Origin: Uloborus plumipes
Lineage: Eukaryota; Arthropoda; Arachnida; Araneae; Uloboridae
Reading direction: 5' to 3'
Assembly (NCBI GenBank): GCA_038373865.1
Contig: JAXGGA010002964.1
Span: 47,194-111,193 of the forward strand
DNA length: 64,000 nt
The notes beneath the pieces are model-generated. The model had not been told where the DNA came from, did not search any database, and saw only the letters and a program-made list of their open reading frames with translations. Positions 47,160 through 58,126 of the stretch are shown here, in pieces (positions within the stretch are counted from its first letter, which is position 1; each line of letters starts with the position of its first letter). Position numbers and translations under genes: made by a program.

Positions 47160-47432
47160 TTTGTCTAGTGGTCAGAGCAGTCTGCCATGGAAGGTGTGGT
47201 CCCGGTTTCGAGTCCCGGCTTGGGCATGGATGTGCTTTCTCTTTCCTGTCCTTGTCCCTTCTTTGTGTGAATGTGTTGTTGTGTGAAAGGTTGCCTACCC
47301 TATAAACGGGTACCTATGGCATGCGTGTACTGTGGAAGTCGGACATCACACCAAATTACGGTACAGTTGGAAAAGTGAAGCAGCGCACCCCAAATTGCCA
47401 GCCTGGCTGGCACACGACAAAAAAAAAAAAAA
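47160..47432 (+). mobile_element. tRNA-derived SINE with perfect 13-bp TSD
   Basis: The 5' part has tRNA promoter boxes: TAGTGGTCAGAGCAG (A box) and GGTTTCGAGTCCC (B box). It ends with a 14-15-nt poly-A. The direct repeats ACCTTTATCTAAA at 47147-47159 and 47433-47445 show insertion by LINE-type target-primed reverse transcription. Pol III would transcribe it. Confidence 0.88.
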
Positions 47433-47868
47433 ACCTTTATCTAAAATCTGTAATTTTAAATTGTTAGTTTTTATTTATTTATTAATTTTTATATTTACAC
47501 AATTACTTATTGAACAACTTAAAATTAAGAATAAAAAAAAAAGTCTTATATTGATTGTAATCAGTAAATGGTTTATTGTAGATAATGAAATAGACAAGCA
47601 GAATTTTAGAGTTTTTCAAATTTATTTACAGATAACTCAATCTTTCATGCTATAGTGTTAAATCGTAATAGAATGAGCTTTTAAAATAAATTGGAATAAA
47701 GTTGTTGCTGCGTATAGATGATACAAATTATATTTATCTGTTAAAAAAATTGTTAATTTCTGTTAATAATTTTCAACATACATCACCACGTGAGAGGTAA
47801 AGGACACTGTCAATTTTTGTTTCAAAAATGGAGTTTGAAGTGCAATGACACTTGACGTTTTATGCTCT

Positions 47869-48157
47869 ATTTAGAGGTATAAAACACCACAGGAATTTGT
47901 ATTGGTCCAATCCAAGTTCCTTATAGCAGCATTTCCTTAAATGTGGTACTCATGCCATTGATGGTATACGACTTACTAGTTGGTAAAAAAAAAATCAATT
48001 ATAGTGATTAGATAGGTTTTATTTAGAGGTATAAAACACCACAGGAATTGGTATTGGTCCAATCCCAGTTCCTTATAGCAGCATTTCCTTAAATGTGGTA
48101 CTCATGCCATTGATGGTATACGACTTACTAGTTGGTAAAAAAAATCAATTATAGTGG
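47869..48157. repeat. Tandem duplication, 152-bp period
   Basis: Copies 47869-48006 and 48021-48157 start ATTTAGAGGTATAAAACACC and differ at only a few positions. They are separated by 14 nt. Confidence 0.9.
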
Positions 48158-49674
48158 GCATAAAAAATAGAATCAAAGCATATTATAGGAAATTTTTTCT
48201 TAGAATTTATAAGAAATTTTCAATAATTACTGTCCTACAGTTGGTGATCAAAAATCCAAAAATCAGTACTGTTAACGTGTTAAACACACTCCAGAAAATA
48301 ATTATGAAATACAAACTTTTTTTACGAAATGGTACAAATCCACATGATATACAACAAAATGGTACACGAGTTATATAAGGTTGGGAAATGCGGCCTTATA
48401 ATCAACAAGAAAGACTGCAAAACAGCTCTTGCTGGCAGAAATCACTTGATGGTTCTGAGGCAAAAGGACTATTAACGTGCCTATGGGAAATTTTTGCTTT
48501 TGAGACATAGTGCCCCTTACCTCCCAGGCACCAGGGTTAGTCAAACCAGGCCCAGTATGAAAAGCTCCTTCACCTGATTTTTTTCAGGTAGACCCACTGG
48601 AAACTTGAAAAATCTGTTATCTCTGTAAGAGAGTTTTTTTTTTCAGAATTCACTCTATACTGAAAGCATTTACTTCAGAAACAAACTAAATATGACTTTA
48701 TTGATCAATACACTAAGTCCTGAAATCGCCATGTATGTTCTAGACAACTTTTCAAGTATGGGAAATTAAAACTGTATAGATTTCAAAATTATTTTTTATT
48801 TTTTAGGAGACTAAAACAATAATTCTTTCAATCAGTTTCAAACATTTTTTTTCCTTTTCTATTTCTCTTCACTATTTATTTTATTTATTCATTTTTTTGT
48901 ATTGGAAAAAATGCTTTGATAAACAGATTTTTTTTACACCATCTTAATGCAAGCTTCCCAAATAAAAAAGTTAGCTTACAATAATCACATGAAATTGGCC
49001 AAAATTTTCCAACTTGAGCGATGGCTGCCCTATATTTTTTAAATTGTTACCATACCTGAATATTTATAACATATTTCTGTATTTTATACAAGGTTTATTA
49101 TGTGACTCAATAACTACTAATTTTAATACTGTTCAAATGTCTATTCCCAACTTGAGTCAATGAATTTTGAAGTACTTGTTATTATTCCTGTTTATGGTTA
49201 ATGTAGTTTCCTTTATTTTAAAACTTAGTCCTAGGGTATAAGAACACACTGCAAAAAATGTAATGGTACATAACGTATTTTGGGATTACAAGGAGCACTT
49301 TCTTCAACACGTAACTCATAAAATTTGTTTCTGAATAGAAGCAAGTATTTATTTCTTAAAAAACAAAAAAGGTTTTTGCTAATATTTTGTATAAATATAA
49401 AAAAAATTTCAAATTCATACATTTTTTCTTTGATTTTGACATTTTTTACAATATATTTGAGTAAAAATAAGTGCATAGTTTTAAACCTCTTTAACTTGAA
49501 TCACCATAATTGTAAAGAATGCCACCGAGTAACGTGTATAGAAAATATATTTTTCAAATAAATTATCTACTATAGTACTGTTTCAATTCTATCTTTACTA
49601 TTATCTAAATTCACTATGTTCTACTCTGCAAATCATTTCTCTCTTTTCTAACACTTATGATTCAGTTTAGCTTC
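48158..49674. other. Intergenic, no gene recognised
   Basis: AT-rich sequence. A GC-richer stretch at 48500-48610 (CCCCTTACCTCCCAGGCACC) stands out, but I cannot assign it. Confidence 0.45.
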
Positions 49675-49682
49675 GCTCTAGC

Positions 49683-49964
49683 CAGGCTCAGATACAAGGG
49701 AGGGGCGATGGAGGCAATCGCCCCTCCCTTGGGGGACTCCTCCTCAGTAAATTTTTGACATTAAAGTTCTAAAAATTCAATTTCATACGAGTTTTATTGA
49801 AGTTGGGGAAAGAAAGTTTGAGGCTCTCCCCCAGAAATGTTTCGGAATTGAAGTCCGAATACTTTTTCCTTGGTGTTCAATTTTTGTAAACCAGTATGCA
49901 TAGCAAAATTTAAGTTAAAAAAATCAATCGCCCCTCCCTTGGAAAAATTCTGGATCCGCCCTTG
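49683..49964. mobile_element. hAT MITE (282 bp)
   Basis: It is flanked by a perfect 8-bp duplication GCTCTAGC (49675-49682, 49965-49972). The ends are CAGGCTCAGATACAAG and (reverse complement) CAAGGGCGGATCCAG, with CAATCGCCCCTCCCTTGG near both ends. Confidence 0.82.
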
Positions 49965-50079
49965 GCTCTAGCTATTGTTATGTACAGAATACGTGTAAAT
50001 CATATGTTCTGTAATCCGAATGATTTGATAGTCCGAACTCTCTCCAGGCACGATTAATTTAAATAAATTCTACCATATT

Positions 50080-50410
50080 GCTCTTTGGCGGTCGTGACCT
50101 GATCAGTAAGGTGTCGGTCGGAATCATTAACAGATGGTCCGGGGTTTGATGCTAGCTTGTCGAAGATCCTCTATGTTCACAAATGGTGACTGGGGCACGA
50201 AATCCTCTGAATTCCCATTTTCTAAATCAATACCTCTGGAGGTACTGGACTAGGGGTTGCTTGACTCTTTGTCTGTAAAAAACTGTGCTCTTCAGGGCCC
50301 CATCCAACTGGTTATACCATGTGTAGAGGTAGGTACGGTATACATTGGAGTGTTTGTATGTGTAGGGAAAAGTGAGTTCTTGGTAGGGACTCTAAGCAGG
50401 CCACTAATGA
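50080..50410 (+). repeat. Candidate tRNA-related SINE
   Basis: It contains GACCTGATCAGTAAGG and GGTCCGGGGTTTGATGCTAG, which resemble A and B boxes, followed by a GC-richer body. No poly-A tail or duplication could be fixed. Confidence 0.4.
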
Positions 50411-50635
50411 AACGAGCGCGCCAAAACTTGGATCAGAGGACAGTTCAAAGCGGTTTCTATTTTAGCGAAAAAAATTGAAAATACCTTTATTTTAAAACAA
50501 TTTGGGAATGCTTCAGTAACGTTTTTATTAGAACAACTTCAATTGGAGAAAAATTTCAGAATGATGTGGTGATACGAGGCTGTAGACTGTCGCCCAATTC
50601 GCTCGCCCCTTGCTATACCTCTGTTCGGTTTGGGG

Positions 50636-51035
50636 TCAAAATGTCGCGGGCCAAAATGTCGCGGCCAAAATGTCGCGGGATAAAATGTCGCGGGCCAAAA
50701 TGTCGCCGGGCCAAAATGTCGCGGGCCAAAATGTCGCCGGTCAAAAATGTCGCCGAGCCAAAATGTCGTGGGCAAAAATGTCGCGGGCCAAAATGTCGCT
50801 GGTTCAAAATGTCGCCTGCCAAAATGTCGCGGGCCAAAATGTCGCGTGTCCAAAATGACGCCGGTCAAAAATGTCACCGGGCCAAAATGTCATCGTACCA
50901 GAATGTCGCGTGTCAAAAATGTAGCCGAGTCAAAAAGTCGCGTCATGGCCGGTCTAAAATGTCGCCGGTCCAGAATGTCGCCGGTCAAAAATGTCGCCGG
51001 TCCAAAATATACCCGTTCCAAAATGACGCTAAGTG
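50636..51035 (+). repeat. Minisatellite, left arm (AAAATGTCGCGGGCC)n
   Basis: About 25 units of 15-17 bp with the core AAAATGTCGC and a variable GC-rich joint. Units degenerate toward the inner (right) end. Long open frames across it are artefacts of the repeat. Confidence 0.95.
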
Positions 51036-51473
51036 CATAATACAGATTAAATGTTTCCAGTAATTCACACAAATTCAATGCAGCTTAATTATGTAGCTCA
51101 ATTTTACTAATAAGCTTATCACGATATGATAAACACACCAGTTTAGTAACTTTTTTTAAACGTAGCAGTTTAGAAAATTAGCTTAATTTATTAACAAAAA
51201 TGTAACTAAAGTGATTTCTTCTAATGCTTGAATTATTTCAGTACCAAAATAATGCCATAGTTTTTTCAGGGCTGTACTTAGGGCCCAGGGACGCTAAATT
51301 TCTTCCTTTTTAATACGCTTTTATTAATTTCACATGTGGGTTTGTTTGTTTTTACTTTCTTCTATATCTAATATATAGAAGAAAGTATTGGTTTCGTGAA
51401 AATTTTCGAATGTCGAATTTTGACGGATTTGCACGTTTTGAGGTGCGCTGAGTCCATTTCGACCATTTTTGGA

Positions 51474-51541
51474 AAATGTGTGTCTGTGTGTCTGTCTGTG
51501 TGTCTGTGTGTCTGTCTGTGTGTGAGTCTGTATGTGTGTGA
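51474..51541. repeat. TGTGTCTG-type microsatellite
   Basis: Alternating TGTG and TCTG units over about 65 bases. Confidence 0.9.
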
Positions 51542-51662
51542 CCAGTTTTTGTGGCCGCGCTAGAGCAAAAACTACTGCATGAAATCGAACAAAAATTTTT
51601 GCACATATGTACCACCATGTGAACTGGTGCACCTGACTTTGTTTAGCGAATTCCTCCAAGGG

Positions 51663-52260
51663 GGTGGAGCAATCGCACGTGTTCTGCGCGGGGGTGATTG
51701 CTATATCTCAGGAAGTAAAAGGCGGAATCAAACGAAAATTGGTCCATAGGTAGACCCTACTGAGTACAGGTGCTGATTCAATTTGTTTGTCAATATCTTG
51801 AAGGGGGGTGGAGCAATCGCACGTGTTCTGCGCGGGGGTGATTGCTATATCTCAAGAAGTAACCGGCGGAATCAAACGAAAATTGGTTTATAGGTAGACC
51901 CTACTGAGTACAGGCGCTGATTCAATTTGTTTGTCAATATCTCGAAGGGGGGTGGAGCAATCGCACGTGTTCTGCGCGGGGGTGACTGCTATATCTCAGG
52001 AAGTTACCGGCGGAATCAAACGAAAATTGGTCCATAGGTAGACCCTACTGAGTACAGGTGTTGATTTGATTTGTTTGTCAATATCTCGAAGGGGGGTGGA
52101 GCAATCGCACGTGTTCTGCGCGGGGGTGACTGCTATATCTCAGAAAGTAACCGGCGGAATCAAACGAAAATAGGTCCATAGGTAGACCCTATTGAGTACA
52201 AGTGCTGATTCAATTTGTGTGTCAATATCTCAAAGGGGGTGGAGCAATCAAAAGTGCTTA
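51663..52260 (+). repeat. 144-bp satellite, four units plus a partial
   Basis: Units start GGTGGAGCAATCGCACGTGT at 51663, 51807, 51951 and 52095, exactly 144 bp apart. A partial fifth starts at 52239. Copies differ by few substitutions. Confidence 0.95.
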
Positions 52261-54056
52261 TTTTGTCATTGCACCTACTGTATCTCGGGAAATATTGCTG
52301 CGATTTGAATGAAATTTGGAATAACACTAACTCAATATGGAAGCAAGCATCGATTAAATTTTGGTGCCAATCGCCCCAGGGGAGGGTGGGGTGATTTTTG
52401 CGCTTAGTCAACAATGCAAAAATTAATTCATTAAAAAATCGCTTTCAAGCTATTTAATTATCAAAACAGCTGAAAACTTTCAATGATTTGAAATTTTTAA
52501 CTATTGCCAATTTCTTTTTACTAAAAATAAAATGTTTGCAATTAATCTAAACAAGGCTTTTGCAATGATTTCCAATTTCGCTCATTGATTCTGCAGTTGC
52601 CGGGTTATTACGATAATTGGGAAATTGGAGCTGCTGTCTCCAATTATTCTGACGAGTAGTTTTTTTTAAACTATATTTAGGATTATTTCTTTTTTCACAC
52701 AAAGAAATTAAACAAAGAAATTTGCTGTAAAGGCTTTTTTTTTTCCTTTTGCAAAAACAGAATACCGTTTAATCACCTCGCAGCCGGTAATTTTCTTCTA
52801 GAGCTTTTTCTTTAAGAGTAAGTTGGGGACGTTTTAAATCAAAATTAGGGACGCATTGGAGAACAGAACAGGGCACGCTCATTCATGGATTTATTGCTTT
52901 CTTTGTAACAATTGGGTGGTGGAAGGGGAGGGGAAATGTCAAGAGGAAAAATCAGAGAGGAAATTGTATCATATTCAACTTTACATTTAAATACTGATGG
53001 TAACGAAGGTACAGTGCCATGTCTAAGCTCATTAACGCCTGAAATGAATAAGCAATTAAGCATCTCGCCCTTAAAGACCATTCTACAAACAAAATTTTGT
53101 CTGAATACTTGCATTACTTCTTGATAGACATCACTCGCAAATAATGAAAAATAAAAAGTTCAATTGCTCTGCTTCCTCGATGCTGTGGCTCATCTTCTGA
53201 AGGCTTCCTATGGGCCAATTTTTTATTTGATTTCGTCTGAACCTTCTTCAAACATAGTAATCACGCTATGCTGAAAACGTTCCAATACATTCTTGTGTGT
53301 AAAAACTCCTTTGGAAGAACTAGCGGCAAAAATCAATCAGCACTGCATCACATATTGGTACATGTATGTACCAAATTTCATTCTAATTCATGCAGTAAGT
53401 TTTGAGGTAGAGTCGCCCCCCCCCCCAAAATGGGTTACGCAAATACACACTTAGACATTTTTCTTTAAAAAAAAAAATAAACGGTAAAATTGAATTCAGC
53501 GCGCGTCAAAAAGTGTAAATTCTTCTAAATTGACAATTTTCACTGGTACAATACTTTCTTTTACACATTATATGTAGAAGAAAATAAAAACACCTATATT
53601 ATTAAATAATATAGACTTGCTTTCCATCATGTAAGGCATTTCAGCAAAAACCAAGTTTCAAACATTGTATATCTGTCTTATTCATTTCATTATTCTTCAA
53701 CTTCTTTTTTAACACTTAAATTTTCTTTTCGATATCAGTTAAACTTGGCTTGGGCTGCTAATCTATTCGTTTTTAAGTTCGTAGATAGCGAGTCACGGTA
53801 AAATAAGTTAGTGTAAATAAATAACGTACGCTTATTTGAAAACTATTTGTTTCTTGCAAAATGCTCGAAACAGTTACAAGCCGAAAGGGTACATTTTTTA
53901 GTACTTTCCAAAAATTTTAGTCCATACTGTCGTTAACGCACACGTTTATCAACAGCAACTAACAATCTTTCGCTAATTTGGTGATAAAAAGCCTTTTCGT
54001 ATGTTTTAATTTTGGTACAAACTGTATCAATATCGGACCTTCTACATGTTTATCTA

Positions 54057-54430
54057 ACGACATTTGGACTGGCGACATTTTGTGGACCGGTGACATTTTG
54101 GACTGGCGACATTTTGGCCCGCGACATTTTTAACTGGCGAAATTTTAGACACGCGATATTTTGAACCTGCGACATTTTTGCCCGGCGACATTTTGGGTCG
54201 GCGACATTTTGGACCTGCGACATTTTGGACCGGTGACATTTCGGCCTGCGATATTTTGGACCGGCGATATTTTTGCCCGCGACATTTTGGACCGGCAATA
54301 GTTTGACCCGCGACATTTTTTCCCAGCGACATTTTGGCTGGCGACATTTCGGCCGCGACATTTTGGCCCGCGACATTTTGGCCCGCGACATTTTGGACCG
54401 GCGACATTTCGGCCGCGACATTTTGGGCGT
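54057..54430 (-). repeat. Minisatellite, right arm (inverted)
   Basis: About 23 units with GCGACATTTT on the + strand, the reverse complement of the left-arm unit. Confidence 0.95.
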
Positions 54431-54442
54431 ATACCCCTCTGT

Positions 54443-55477
54443 TCGGGCAGTTCTTCAATGTAATTTATTTGCACTGTGACCCATCTTGTCCTCCATAAAT
54501 CAAAGGCAGATTGGATCAAAGTAGACCTGGAAATTCAAATTTATAGTTAGGCGCCATTGGCGCGTGACGCAATTTTGTTCTCCACACAATTCAGTTTCAA
54601 CAAAAAAAAAAAAAAAAATGCTAAAAAAAGCATATTCAAATGTAACAAACACATTCACGATCTGAAATGTGTTTTTATTATTTTTTTTTTAGCGAAAGTT
54701 TTGTATTTGCGGTCATGGTTTTTGTAAAAGGTTCGTTTTTGCGATCACAATTTTTGTTTTCTTGTTTTTATTCTGAATGAAAATTTGGCTTTTAAATTCC
54801 TTTTATCTTATGACATTGATTTTAAAAATAATTTTTAATATCTACCCTCTCGAAAATATCGCGAATCCGGCTTTTTTGATGGCGCCTTTTCTGTATTCAA
54901 TATGTTCCTGTTGTCTTCAAGTAAATATGAAGTGATAGCAAAATGTGTCAGTCCTTTGTTTCCTTATTATCCATTTGAATGAGTTGGACTAAAAGTTTTG
55001 AAAATGTTTTTTTTTCTTCCGTTTTTAAATTAATCTTCTTTTCTGTTTTATATTTTCCAATGTTATTTATAAGAGAGGGAAACATTTTGAAAATTTATGT
55101 CTTGTCTGTGAGAATGATTTCAACATGAAGCCCCTCGGGAAGAAAAAAGTTGGGGACCACTGATCTAAAGAATCTCCAAAAACTACAAACTCACTCAAAA
55201 TGTTGAAACTTTTTTACTGTAGCTGCAAATAAATTTCAAACGAATGAATATATTAGTGTGAAATTGAAAAGTTCGCTATTAAAATGAAAGCAGTTAAATG
55301 TTTTAAAAAACTAGGGGGTCCAACATCATTTTTATTCAAAGTAAATGAAAAATAAGAACGTAGCAGGAGATGGGAGGTGAAGGAGGGGGTTGGGGTACTC
55401 TAACCTAATCCTTTCCTTTTACTTCACCAAAGCAAGTCCAATGGCATCTTTAGAAATTTCTGAAAATTCCGGAATAT
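54443..55477. other. Intergenic, no gene recognised
   Basis: AT-rich, with a poly-A tract near 54601-54618. Nothing else supported. Confidence 0.45.
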
Positions 55478-55885
55478 ACCCAAGTAGCATCAACTCATCG
55501 GATTTTGCTCGGCCGATCAACAAACTCCTCGTAAACTGATCCTGTAACGCACGATGACATCGTTCCGATCAGTATCCGAGCACGGTTTTCGATGAGCTAC
55601 TTTTCACCGGAAAGCGATATCCTTCCGATCAACTTTCCCGATGAAAATAAGCCGAGCTATATTTCATCGGAAAACGATATCCTTCCGATCAAGTTTCCCG
55701 ATGAAATTCCTCGGCACGGGACTGTTCTGCTCGTAAATTGCTCCAAATCTCATCGTATTCTCATCGGATTTTGCTGCTCGGATTCTGCTTGGCCGATGAG
55801 ACATATTGGATCATCGGCCGATGAGAATTTCATCGGGTTTCGATGAATGGCCGATCATCGGCCGATGAGATGATGCTGCTAGGGT
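55478..55885. mobile_element. TIR element with CCCAAGTAGCATCA ends
   Basis: The ends are ACCCAAGTAGCATCA and TGATGCTGCTAGGGT. The interior is rich in ATCGGCCGATGA palindromes and a duplicated ~70-bp block (CGATATCCTTCCGATCAA). The terminal motif is like that of 8866-8973. Confidence 0.65.
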
Positions 55886-56931
55886 AGCTTCGAATCCCAC
55901 GATCGTCCAAAATCGCGTTTTTTTGAACATTAATTTCGAAAAGTTTCCCGGGGGAGTTTTTTTTTTTTTTTTTAACATTATTTAATATTTTTGAAAACTG
56001 TCTTATCTATTTTTCTGTTTCCTCGTTTCTCGAGCATGTTTCTCAGAAAATCAATTGTGGATTAATCATGTCGCAATTGCTCCCCCACCGGACCATATGA
56101 TGAAGTGGATTCAAAAAATGCGCAAGAAGAATATTTTACATAATTATCTTTCAAACAGAAAGGAGCTTTCAAAATTTCTCTGTGACGAGCCTTCAAACCT
56201 GTAATTCACCAGTGCAAAATGTCATGATTTTCCATGACAAATCCTCAAAATTAAAATTATTTTAGTTTTGATAATGAGACACTGATTCTTGGCCCCCTAC
56301 TTTGCTGAGGCCCCATTCTCGTGCCTCATGCGACTGTGCAGTGAGCAATGAACGAGCTGACTGAAAACAATGCCTTTGCATCTCGGAGATTGTAGAAGAA
56401 GGGAGGGGGGGGGGGCTTTTATAGGTGAGAACTTATTTAATTTCCCTAAATTTTAAGAAAGACGAGGTATATTTTATACACATGTGTATCTGTTATTCCA
56501 TTGGTTTTAACGCCCTTTTTGCCATGGGGGGAAGGAAGGGAACTTGAACACCGAAGCTCCCTCGGGTACGTGCCTGGTTAGGGACGTAATAAAGGAGAAG
56601 AGGGAGTCAATTCAATCCCACAAAACCAAAGCCCTAGCCAAGAGTCCACAAATCTCTTTCCTTTATGTTTAACAAAGTAGTCGCAAAATTACGTTTTTAA
56701 AACCACCAATTTCAATGATTTTTCAGAGGAGGATACCAAACGCAACCCCTTCTTCAATGTCACCAAAAGTGACTTACAATTAGGTTTTAGAACTTCAATT
56801 TCGAAAAAATTCCGGGTGGGAGGAGGGAGGGTTCTAAACTCCATCTCTTGTACTAACTTAATCAAATCTGTACCTCAGAACCAGAACGACGTAAGTCCAA
56901 AAATGGCGATTTTCACTTTATTAGTGCATTG
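55886..56931. other. Intergenic, degenerate repeat background
   Basis: It contains fragments such as TTTCGAAAAGTTTCCCGGGG and GTCCAAAAATGGCG that recur in 59860-60150, and an 11-nt G run near 56404. No gene seen. Confidence 0.4.
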
Positions 56932-57073
56932 TACACTGAAGTGACAAAAGTCATGGGATAGCAATATGCAAATTTTCAGATGGCAGTAGCATCGCATAGA
57001 ACAGGTATAAATGCGCAGTGCTTTTACAGAGCTTTCATTTCTGTTCAAGTTATTCATGTGAAGAGGTTTTAAC

Positions 57074-58120
57074 GTGATGATGACCGCACGACGTGAATTA
57101 ACAGACTTTGAACGCGGAATGTTAGTTGGAGCTAGACGCATGGGTTATGCCATTTCGGAAATCGTTAGAGAATTCAACATTCCCAGATCCACTGTGTCAA
57201 GAGTGTGCCGAGAGTATGAAATTTCAGGCATAACATCCCACCATGGACAGCGCAGTGGTCGACCGCCTGCACTTAAAGATCGAGACCGGCGACGTCTGCA
57301 AAGAGTCGTAAATTCTAACAGACAAGCAACACTGCGTCAAATCACCGTAGAAATCAATGTGGGACGTACAATGGACGTGTCTGCTAGAACTGTGCGGAGA
57401 AATTTGGATTTCTTGGGCTATTCCAGCAGAAGACCGACTCGAGTGCCTTTACTGACAGAACGACATCGCTTGCAGCGACTCTCGTGGGCACGTGAGCATA
57501 TCGGTTGGTCCCTAGATGAATGGAAAACCGTGGCCTGGTCCGATGAGTCACGATTTCAGCTGGTAAGAGCCGATGGTAGGGTTCGAGTGTGGCGCAGACC
57601 CCACGAAGCTATGGACCCAAACTGTCAGCAAGGCACTGTTCAAGCTGGTGGTGGCTCCGTAATGGTGTGGGCTGTTTTTTCATGGCATGGACTTGGTCCT
57701 CTAGTGCGACTGGACCGAACATTGACTGGAAATGCTTATGTGCAGCTACTTGGAGATCACTTGCAGCCATTCATGGACTTCATGTACCCAAACAACGATG
57801 GGATTTTTATGGATGACAATGCGCCATGTCACCGGGCCACAACTGTTCGCAATTGGTTTGAAGAAAATTCTGGACAATTCCAACGAATGATTTGGCCACC
57901 TAGATCGCCCGACATGAATCCCATTGAGCATTTATGGGACACCATCGAGAGGTCTGTTTGTGCCCAAAATCCTGCCCCATCAACGCTTTCACAATTATGG
58001 ACGTCTATCGAGACAGCGTGGCTCAATATTCCTGCAGAAGACTTCCAACGACTTGTTGAGTCCATGCCACGTCGAGTTGTTGCACTTCGCCGGGCAAAAG
58101 GAGGGCCGACACGATATTAA
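57074..58120 (+). CDS. Tc1-like DD34E transposase, intact
   Basis: The gene encodes 348 residues from Met 57074 (a second Met follows directly) to TAA. The N-terminal paired helix-turn-helix includes MGYAISEIVREFNIPRSTVS and a GRPPAL linker hook. Catalytic residues: Asp in VAWSDESRF, Asp in MDDNAPCH, Glu in SPDMNPIEHLWD, 34 residues after the second Asp. The C-terminus MPRRVVALRRAKGGPTRY is the usual family ending. It would cut and paste the element at TA sites. The stop is only 6 bp upstream of the nested insertion's start, so the reading frame is untouched. Confidence 0.95.
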   Translation: MMMTARRELTDFERGMLVGARRMGYAISEIVREFNIPRSTVSRVCREYEISGITSHHGQRSGRPPALKDRDRRRLQRVVNSNRQATLRQITVEINVGRTMDVSARTVRRNLDFLGYSSRRPTRVPLLTERHRLQRLSWAREHIGWSLDEWKTVAWSDESRFQLVRADGRVRVWRRPHEAMDPNCQQGTVQAGGGSVMVWAVFSWHGLGPLVRLDRTLTGNAYVQLLGDHLQPFMDFMYPNNDGIFMDDNAPCHRATTVRNWFEENSGQFQRMIWPPRSPDMNPIEHLWDTIERSVCAQNPAPSTLSQLWTSIETAWLNIPAEDFQRLVESMPRRVVALRRAKGGPTRY

Positions 58121-58126
58121 GAGGTA

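Larger units (their letters stand above)
51354..53590. mobile_element. Element with TTCTTCTATA hairpin ends (tentative)
   Basis: It starts with a perfect hairpin (ACTTTCTTCTATAT and its complement, 51354-51386) and ends near a degenerate copy (ACTTTCTTTTACACATTATA, about 53556-53590). It contains a TG/TCTG microsatellite and a 144-bp satellite. No coding sequence recognised. Confidence 0.4.
50626..54433. mobile_element. Foldback-like element with minisatellite arms
   Basis: Two arrays of the same 15-16-bp unit (core AAAATGTCGC), in opposite orientation, bound a 3.0-kb core. The element is flanked by direct repeats: TCTGTTCGG, 9 bp, at 50617-50625 and 54434-54442, with TATACC/TATACCCC just before them. 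Drosophila Foldback elements also have inverted arms built of short tandem repeats and make 9-bp duplications. The core has no transposase I can recognise. Confidence 0.6.

Noticed and set aside
47160..47240. Functional tRNA gene
   Set aside because: Box sequences are present, but the B box has an extra base, no cloverleaf was built, and the poly-A tail plus TSD show a SINE.
50636..51035. CRISPR-like array
   Set aside because: Units are contiguous with no unique spacers, and the genome is eukaryotic.
50566..51063. Long Cys/Lys/Arg-rich open frames on both strands
   Set aside because: Artefacts of the 15-16-bp minisatellite, open in several frames at once.
51330..51659. Thr/His/Gln-rich frames
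   Set aside because: They read through the TGTGTCTG microsatellite.
52845..53124. Overlapping open frames on both strands
   Set aside because: No family recognised, no splice signals, and both strands equally open.
54050..54519. Open frames of over 120 codons on the minus strand
   Set aside because: Same minisatellite in inverted orientation, not a protein.
55592..55846. Open frame of 84 codons
   Set aside because: It lies inside the palindrome-rich TIR element 55478-55885 and repeats with its internal duplication.
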